In this document: positions 58,787-64,000 of the stretch, in pieces
Layout: the number at the start of each line of letters is the position of its first letter
How positions within the stretch are numbered: the first letter of the stretch is position 1
Origin: Desulfuromonas versatilis
GTDB lineage: Bacteria; Desulfobacterota; Desulfuromonadia; Desulfuromonadales; NIT-T3
Reading direction: 5' to 3'
Assembly (NCBI RefSeq): GCF_019704135.1
Contig: NZ_AP024355.1
Span: forward strand, 2,288,001 to 2,352,000
DNA length: 64,000 nt
The notes under the pieces: model-generated
Databases searched by the model: none
Told to the model about the DNA's origin: nothing
Seen by the model: only the letters and a program-made list of their open reading frames with translations
Translations under genes and position numbers: made by a program

Positions 58787-60940
58787 ATGCCCCTTTCACC
58801 TTCCTACCAGCGCAGCCGCCAGTTGCTGGCCACCCCTCTGTCCCAGGTCCGGGGCGTCGGCCCGCGCGTCCTCGAAAAACTCGCCAAGATCGGCCTCGCC
58901 ACCGTCGAGGATGCTCTTTACACCCTGCCGTTCCGTTACGAAGATCGCCGCGAAATCCGCAAAATCGCCCAGTTGCGCCCGGGGGAGCAGGAGGTGTTTT
59001 TTGGCGAAATCATCGCCTCGGGAGAATCGCAGACCGCCCGCTCGCGCAAAAGGCTCTACGAGGCGGTGGTCAGCGACGGTACCGGTTCGATCGCCCTCAA
59101 ATGGTTTCACTACCGCAAGGACTGGATGAAAAAACGCTTCGCCGTCGGGGCCAGGGCCTTCTTCGTCGGCGAAGTCAAGCGCTTCGGCGCCATCCGCGAA
59201 GTTCACCACCCTGAAGCCGAATTCGTCGAGGGCGAGGCGTCCATGGATCAACTGGTCGCGGCCGACCCGCTGAGCTTCGGCCGGATTCTGCCCGTCTATC
59301 CGCTCACCGAAGGGTTGCACCAGAAAGCCGCCCGCAAGATTTTCAAGGATGTGGTCGAGCGTTTCGCACCGACCGCGATCAGCCCCATCCCCGCAGCGAT
59401 CCTGCAACGGCGGTGCCTGATGCCCCTGGCCCAGGCCTTTCAGCAGGCCCACTGGCCCGATAACCAGGCGCACCTCCAGGACCTGGCGGCGGGTCGCGAT
59501 CCCGCCCGCCGGGCCCTGGTCTTCGATGAGTTTTTCTTTCTGGAGCTCGGCCTGGCCCTCAAGCGCCGCGGCGTGGTTCTCGAGGAGGGGATCCCCTTCG
59601 AGGTTGCGCACCGCTACACCAAGCCCCTGGCCAAACTGCTCCCCTACACCCTGACCGACGCCCAACGTCGGGTGCTCGGCGAAATCAAGCGCGACCTGAT
59701 GGCCCCTCATCCCATGCACCGCCTGGTGCAGGGAGACGTGGGGAGCGGCAAAACCATCGTCGCGCTGATGGCGGCCCTGGTGGCTATCGAAAACCATACT
59801 CAGGTGGCCGTCGTCGCCCCCACCGAAATCCTCGCCGAGCAGCATTACCTGCAGTTTCATCACTGGCTCGGGCAGCTGGGGCTCAAGGCCGCCCTGCTCT
59901 CCGGTGGCACGGGCGCAAAGGAGAAGCGAGCCATTCTCGAGGAGATCCGCGAGGGGAGGGTGGACCTGGTGGTCGGCACCCATGCTGTGCTCCAGGAAGG
60001 GGTGGAGTTCAAGCGGCTTGGGCTGGGCATCATCGACGAGCAGCACCGCTTCGGCGTGCGGCAGCGGGGCGTGCTGCGCAAAAAGGGGAGCAACCCCCAT
60101 ATCCTGGTCATGACCGCCACGCCGATCCCCCGCACCCTGTCCCTGACCCTTTATGGGGACCTCGCGCTGTCCATCATCGACGAACTGCCCCCCGGCCGTT
60201 CACCCATAAAAACCCGTGCCTTCCCTGATCCGAACCGCAGCCGGGCCTATGAGGTCATCCGCCACGAACTCGAGGCGGGCAGACAGGCCTACATCGTCTA
60301 CCCGCTGGTGGAAGAGTCGGAAAAGACCGACCTGCTGGCCGCCTCCGAGGGGGCTGAATATCTTCAGCAGAAGGTTTTCCCCGGACATCGGGTCGGCCTG
60401 CTCCACGGGCGCATGAAGCCTAACGAGAAAGAGGCGATCATGGCCGACTTCAAGGCCCGGGGCATAGATATCCTGGTATCCACCACGGTGATCGAGGTCG
60501 GCATCGACGTGCCCAACGCCACCGTCATGATGGTGGAGCACGCCGAGCGTTTCGGCCTGGCCCAGCTGCACCAGCTGCGGGGCAGGGTGGGGCGGGGCAG
60601 CCACCAGGGGTACTGCCTGCTGATCCGTTCCCAGCGCTGCAGCGAGGAGGGGATGCGGCGGATCCAGGTCATGTGCGAGACCACCGACGGTTTCAAGATT
60701 GCCGAGGCCGATCTGGAAATCCGCGGTCCCGGCGAGTTCCTCGGTACCCGCCAGGCCGGCGTTCCCGATTTTCGCGTCGCCGACCTGCTGCGGGACGGGC
60801 GGGTCCTCGAAGAAGCGCGGGAGGAGGCTTTTCTGCTCGCGGAGGACCCGGATTTTCTTTCCGGCGAGCAGTATGCCGAGCTGCGCAGCGCCCTGATGGA
60901 GCGCTGGGGAAGCCGCCTTGAGCTGGCCAGCATCGGATAA
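58787..60940 (+). CDS. recG: ATP-dependent DNA helicase RecG
   Basis: 717 aa. Wedge domain with LSQVRGVGPRVLEKLAKIGL, Walker A QGDVGSGKT, DEQH box, and the C-terminal ETTDGFKIAEADLEIRGPGE and GTRQAGVPDF. It remodels stalled replication forks. The ATG at 58787 has no normal Shine-Dalgarno because the dyad repeat occupies that place; a GTG at 58739 inside the repeat, with GAGG six bases upstream, is an alternative that would add 16 residues. Confidence 0.95.
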   Translation: MPLSPSYQRSRQLLATPLSQVRGVGPRVLEKLAKIGLATVEDALYTLPFRYEDRREIRKIAQLRPGEQEVFFGEIIASGESQTARSRKRLYEAVVSDGTGSIALKWFHYRKDWMKKRFAVGARAFFVGEVKRFGAIREVHHPEAEFVEGEASMDQLVAADPLSFGRILPVYPLTEGLHQKAARKIFKDVVERFAPTAISPIPAAILQRRCLMPLAQAFQQAHWPDNQAHLQDLAAGRDPARRALVFDEFFFLELGLALKRRGVVLEEGIPFEVAHRYTKPLAKLLPYTLTDAQRRVLGEIKRDLMAPHPMHRLVQGDVGSGKTIVALMAALVAIENHTQVAVVAPTEILAEQHYLQFHHWLGQLGLKAALLSGGTGAKEKRAILEEIREGRVDLVVGTHAVLQEGVEFKRLGLGIIDEQHRFGVRQRGVLRKKGSNPHILVMTATPIPRTLSLTLYGDLALSIIDELPPGRSPIKTRAFPDPNRSRAYEVIRHELEAGRQAYIVYPLVEESEKTDLLAASEGAEYLQQKVFPGHRVGLLHGRMKPNEKEAIMADFKARGIDILVSTTVIEVGIDVPNATVMMVEHAERFGLAQLHQLRGRVGRGSHQGYCLLIRSQRCSEEGMRRIQVMCETTDGFKIAEADLEIRGPGEFLGTRQAGVPDFRVADLLRDGRVLEEAREEAFLLAEDPDFLSGEQYAELRSALMERWGSRLELASIG

Positions 60941-61430
60941 CACTTAAAGTAGTTTCTCGGCAACACGACGCAACTGACCGCTTTCACTGGGAGTTCACCT
61001 GCCTTTCGTCAGCCCTGGCCGCGTCGGATCCGACGGATCAGTCCGATTATTTGCGGCCACAACGCCCCCCTCAAAAAGTAGTTGTTTTTTCCCAAGAAAC
61101 CTGTATGATGCGCAACGACTGTATTTCGCGGCAGCGACTCACCCTCCGGGCCGGACATGGCCCGCCACTGCCGCCTCATCGCTCACTGACCCTCCCTGCA
61201 TCAGATTCCTTCTCGAATCCCTGGCAGCACAATTGGTTGGCGACGATGCATTCGACCTGAATCCGTGAGCCCCGGCCGGGCAATCCCCGCGCCCAATCCA
61301 CGCATTCAGGTTTAAGCCAGTCTACCCTGTGCCGCAGCCGATCCCGAAACCCGGTGCATACGTTTGCCCGGCGGCCCGCACGCCTATTTCGCGCCTTTCG
61401 CCAGCGATGCGAAAGGCAGAAGGAACCTTC
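60941..61430 (+). other. 490-base region without a gene: long leader of the DEAD-box helicase
   Basis: Contains a perfect 14-bp palindrome CGTCGGATCCGACG (61022-61035) without a T tail, a promoter at 61082-61109, and then a 5' untranslated region of about 310 bases. Long leaders are common for cold-responsive RNA helicase genes. Confidence 0.5.
61082..61109 (+). promoter_or_regulatory. promoter of the RhlE-like helicase
   Basis: TTGTTT (61082-61087), 16 bases, TATGAT (61104-61109). It is the best match to a vegetative promoter in this gap. Confidence 0.5.
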
Positions 61431-62747
61431 ATGTCTTTTGCAGAACTGCAACTTGCGCCCTCGATCCTGAAGGCAGTCGCCGAGTGCGGCTACACCGAAC
61501 CGACCCCGATCCAGGCCAAAGCTATTCCCGAGGCACTCCTCGGCCGCGATCTGCTGGCTTCCGCCCAGACCGGCACCGGCAAGACCGCGGCCTTCATGCT
61601 GCCGGTCCTGCAACGGCTCTCCGAGCTCAAGAAGGGACCCAAGGGTGCCCCCCGGGTCCTGGTGCTCACCCCGACCCGCGAACTGGCCGCCCAAGTTACC
61701 GACGCCACCCGCAATTACGGAAAACACCTGCGCCTGCGCAGCACCGTCATCCTCGGTGGCACCCCTTACGGCCCCCAGTTCCGCGATCTGGGGCGCCCCA
61801 TCGACCTGGTGGTCGGCACCCCGGGACGCCTTGTTGATCACCTCAATCGGGGCAGCCTCGATCTTTCCCGGCTCGAGGTATTGATCCTCGACGAGGCCGA
61901 CCGCATGCTCGATATGGGTTTTGCCGAGGACATGGAAAAGGTCACCTCTGCCGCTCCCGCCATGCGCCAGACCATGCTGTTCACTGCCACGCTGGATAAG
62001 ACCGTGGCGGAACTGGCCGGGCGCCTGCTCAACGAACCGGTGCGCATCGACATCGCCGGCAAGCAGGTCACCCATGAGAACATCGCCCAGCGCCTTCACG
62101 TGACCGACGGACTCGAGCACAAAAAACAGCTTCTGCAGCACCTGGCCTCCGATAGTTCCCTGACCCGGGCCATCATCTTCTCGGCCACCAAGCGCGACGC
62201 CGACACCCTGGCCCGCGACCTCTCCGCCCAGGGGCACCGGGCTGCCGCCCTGCATGGCGATATGAACCAGGGGGCCCGCAACCGCACCCTCCGCGACCTG
62301 CGCCAAGGCAGGGTGCGCCTGCTGGTAGCCACCGACGTGGCCGCCCGCGGCCTCGATGTCAGCGGCATCAGCCACGTCATCAACTTCGACCTGCCGATGG
62401 CCGCAGAGGATTACGTCCACCGGATCGGCCGCACCGGCCGCGCCGGGGCCACCGGAACGGCCATCTCCTTCGCCAGCGGCGATGACGTGGTGCGCCTCGA
62501 ACGGATCGAGAAGTATATTGGCCAGCGCCTGCCCCAGGAGGTCATCCCCGGTCTAGAACCGACCCGCCCACTGTACAAGCCCCGCCAGGGTCGCCCCGGC
62601 AAGGGCCGCAACTTCGGTGACAGGAAGCGCGAAGGCGGCTACAAAAAAGGGTTCAAGGGCAAGGGCCCCGAAAAAAGGGAGCGCAAGGGGCCGGTGGTCG
62701 AGTATCGCAGCCGCAAGCCCGGGCGCAGCGCAGCTGCCGCCAGGTAG
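61431..62747 (+). CDS. DEAD-box RNA helicase (RhlE-like)
   Basis: 438 aa. Motifs in order: Q motif region PTPIQAKAIPE, AQTGTGKTAAF, PTRELAAQ, TPGRL, LDEADRMLDMGF, FTATL (motif III TAT in place of SAT), VATDVAARGLDV and HRIGRTGRAG. The C-terminal 70 residues are basic and unstructured (RQGRPGKGRNFGDRKREGGY and on), typical of RhlE tails. AAGGA six bases before the ATG at 61431 fixes the start. Confidence 0.93.
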   Translation: MSFAELQLAPSILKAVAECGYTEPTPIQAKAIPEALLGRDLLASAQTGTGKTAAFMLPVLQRLSELKKGPKGAPRVLVLTPTRELAAQVTDATRNYGKHLRLRSTVILGGTPYGPQFRDLGRPIDLVVGTPGRLVDHLNRGSLDLSRLEVLILDEADRMLDMGFAEDMEKVTSAAPAMRQTMLFTATLDKTVAELAGRLLNEPVRIDIAGKQVTHENIAQRLHVTDGLEHKKQLLQHLASDSSLTRAIIFSATKRDADTLARDLSAQGHRAAALHGDMNQGARNRTLRDLRQGRVRLLVATDVAARGLDVSGISHVINFDLPMAAEDYVHRIGRTGRAGATGTAISFASGDDVVRLERIEKYIGQRLPQEVIPGLEPTRPLYKPRQGRPGKGRNFGDRKREGGYKKGFKGKGPEKRERKGPVVEYRSRKPGRSAAAAR

Positions 62748-62759
62748 CCCGCGGTTCTT

Positions 62760-62809
62760 AAAAAAAAAACGGCCGAAACGCCCTCTGCGCGTTTCGGCCG
62801 TTTTTTTTT
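62760..62809. terminator. bidirectional terminator after the helicase gene
   Basis: CGGCCGAAACGC (62770-62781) pairs with GCGTTTCGGCCG (62789-62800); an A run precedes it and nine Ts follow, so it can end transcripts from both strands. Confidence 0.92.
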
Positions 62810-62828
62810 GCAGGCAGCAAGGGCCGGG

Positions 62829-62942
62829 TCAAAGGGGTTCGTAGAATGAGGGTTGCAGAAACTGTAAAGACGGCACAAACCGTTCGTATTCCCGCTCTTC
62901 CGCAGGGGAAAGGCCGCCGTTTTCCGGGGGCCTCTGGCTCAT
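62829..62942 (-). CDS. possible 37-aa protein
   Basis: MSQRPPENGGLSPAEEREYE then RFVPSLQFLQPSFYEPL. The composition looks protein-like, and the A-run side of the terminator at 62760-62809 would end its transcript. No clear ribosome site precedes the ATG at 62942; the frame stays open upstream with TTG and GTG starts. Confidence 0.3.
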   Translation of the reverse strand: MSQRPPENGGLSPAEEREYERFVPSLQFLQPSFYEPL

Positions 62943-63356
62943 GCAAAAGGCCACGACCCGCTCGCCCAGCCTGGAAATAGCCGTTGAAAACCGACCTGTA
63001 TTCAAGGCCTCGGATTTTCCCGTCTGGCCAGTGTCCCGATTGTGTTTTGCGGTTGGTGGGCTATCTTTTTAATGGCGCCGGGAATATAAAACAGCGGCGG
63101 TTCGAAAGATCCTTTCCCGGTGCCCTCCTGCCAAACCCAGGATGAGAAGAACAGGCCGGAATCATCGGGGCCGCGCTTGCTGCCGGGGAAGGGAAAGAGG
63201 AAGCTTAAAATTCCTTATGGCATTGTTATTATTATTGCTTTTCCCAGTCAGGATGTTCGATATAATAAGCCGTATCCTACGGCTGCCAAGCTGGTTGGAG
63301 GCGGGAAAACCTCAAGAATTACTGCCAGCCCTTTGGGCGGGACGAATGAATCAAAC
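62943..63356 (+). other. 414-base region without a clear gene
   Basis: A perfect TATAAT lies at 63261-63266; the best -35 (TTGCTT, 63235-63240) is 20 bases upstream, which is longer than ideal. It could drive the pqiA-type gene. No other feature seen. Confidence 0.4.
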
Positions 63357-63959
63357 ATGCCCGAACTGATTGCCTGCCAGGATTGCGACCTTCTGCAGCG
63401 TGTGCCGGCCATTCCCCAAGGTACCCGTGCCAAATGTTCCCGCTGCGGGTCGGTGCTCTTTCGCCATAAGCGCAACAGCATCGAACGTACCCTGGCCTGG
63501 TCCCTGGCCGGGCTGGTGCTTTATGTCATGGCCAACTCGTTTCCATTTCTGGCCATGAAAAGGGGAGGGCTGATCCGCGAAACCACCCTGACCACCGGGG
63601 TCCTCGAATTTTACGCTCAGGGCAACTGGCTTCTGGCCACTGTTGTTACGCTGACCTGCCTGGTTTTTCCGCTGATACAGATTCTCGGACTGCTGTATGT
63701 TCTGGGCCCCCTGTTCATTAACTATCGTGTCAAATACCCGGCCCAAGTATTCCGCCTGGTACACCATATAGAAGAATGGGGGATGCTTGAGGTATTTATG
63801 CTCGGCATTCTGGTTTCGGTGGTAAAACTGGCCAAAATGGCCAGCATCATTCCCGGCCTATCTTTATATTCCTTCGGCATCCTGGTTTTCGTGTTGGCCG
63901 CGGCCGGCAATTGCCTGGACTCCCATGTTGTCTGGAAAAAACTGGAGCAAACCCCATGA
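63357..63959 (+). CDS. PqiA-domain membrane protein
   Basis: 200 aa. Zinc-ribbon-like pair CQDCDLLQ...CSRCGSVL at the N-terminus, then four membrane helices (SLAGLVLYVMANSFPFLAMK; VTLTCLVFPLIQILGLLYVL; EEWGMLEVFMLGILVSVVKL; LYSFGILVFVLAAAGNCLDS), the PqiA layout with one domain only. PqiA works with MCE protein PqiB in lipid transport between membranes. The next gene starts in its stop codon (ATGA). Confidence 0.85.
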   Translation: MPELIACQDCDLLQRVPAIPQGTRAKCSRCGSVLFRHKRNSIERTLAWSLAGLVLYVMANSFPFLAMKRGGLIRETTLTTGVLEFYAQGNWLLATVVTLTCLVFPLIQILGLLYVLGPLFINYRVKYPAQVFRLVHHIEEWGMLEVFMLGILVSVVKLAKMASIIPGLSLYSFGILVFVLAAAGNCLDSHVVWKKLEQTP

Positions 63960-64000
63960 CCCTCAACAGGGTTAGCGCAAAAACAGCAGGCTTGGTCAGC
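63956..64000 (+). CDS. start of a second PqiA-type gene (partial)
   Basis: An ATG overlapping the previous stop opens MTLNRVSAKTAGLVS to the window end. PqiA genes commonly come as adjacent single-domain copies whose N-terminus reaches a CxxC shortly after such a segment. Only 15 residues are visible. Confidence 0.5.
   Translation, partial: MTLNRVSAKTAGLVS

Overview
The window most likely comes from the Desulfuromonadia (the Geobacter / Desulfuromonas / Pelobacter line). The signs are moderately GC-rich DNA, many multiheme c-type cytochrome genes, a decaheme cytochrome plus MtrB-type porin pair, a UGA-encoded selenocysteine protein, DUF1858 mini-proteins, an indolepyruvate:ferredoxin oxidoreductase and short Cys-motif proteins typical of metal reducers. 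This is inferred from gene content; there is no rRNA in the window.

Layout. 1-8.2 kb: a CarH/LitR-type MerR regulator carrying the Wx9EH cobalamin-photosensor motif is divergent from a tightly overlapping operon of lipid-modification genes (DUF2177, NADH dehydrogenase-like flavoprotein, DUF1295, FAD amine oxidase, DUF1365 fused to cyclopropane-fatty-acyl-phospholipid synthase, DUF2878, chalcone-isomerase-like). Convergent to it lies an exported peroxiredoxin whose peroxidatic cysteine is an in-frame TGA followed by a SECIS-like hairpin. 8.5-16.9 kb (minus strand): livH-iorA-iorB-livM-livG-[livF::paaK]-livK, an aromatic amino acid/arylacetate uptake and oxidation operon in which livF and a phenylacetate-CoA ligase form one reading frame. 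17.1-17.4 kb: tRNA-Gln and tRNA-Glu. 17.5-21.6 kb: a seven-heme cytochrome, an HDAC-like deacetylase with a GNAT-like partner, and a TPR protein. 21.6-25.9 kb: a protein of repeated W/F-P motifs with MlaE, MlaF and MlaD (lipid transport). 25.9-30.1 kb: a DmsE/MtrA-type decaheme cytochrome, an MtrB/PioB-type porin that itself carries a CXXCH, and a TrpX-like binding protein. 30.1-39.4 kb: an AEC permease, GerMN lipoprotein, aminotransferase, CCA-adding enzyme and tRNA-Gly, yacG, queD-queE, a creatininase-like enzyme, and rsmD-coaD-DUF1858 on the minus strand.

39.4-47.5 kb: a 163-bp MITE-like element, two tandem GAF-GGDEF-EAL membrane proteins (the second with a degenerate cyclase site), yhbY, a monoheme cytochrome, a class II aldolase, and two small Cys-rich proteins around a small thioredoxin-like protein. 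47.7-60.9 kb: housekeeping genes lepA-lepB, then pyrR-pyrB-pyrC-carA-carB behind a clear PyrR attenuator, then greA, DUF1858 and recG. 61.4-64 kb: an RhlE-like DEAD-box helicase and the start of a pqiA-type operon.

How the parts fit: the left end looks like a light/B12-controlled and possibly oxidative-stress membrane-lipid programme next to a selenoperoxiredoxin. The centre is envelope biology: phospholipid transport and transmembrane electron transfer. The right end is core nucleotide and translation metabolism. Several co-directional intergenic gaps carry different dyad-symmetric repeats. Two adjacent-gene fusions keep a Shine-Dalgarno plus start codon at the junction. No CRISPR array, prophage or complete insertion sequence was seen.
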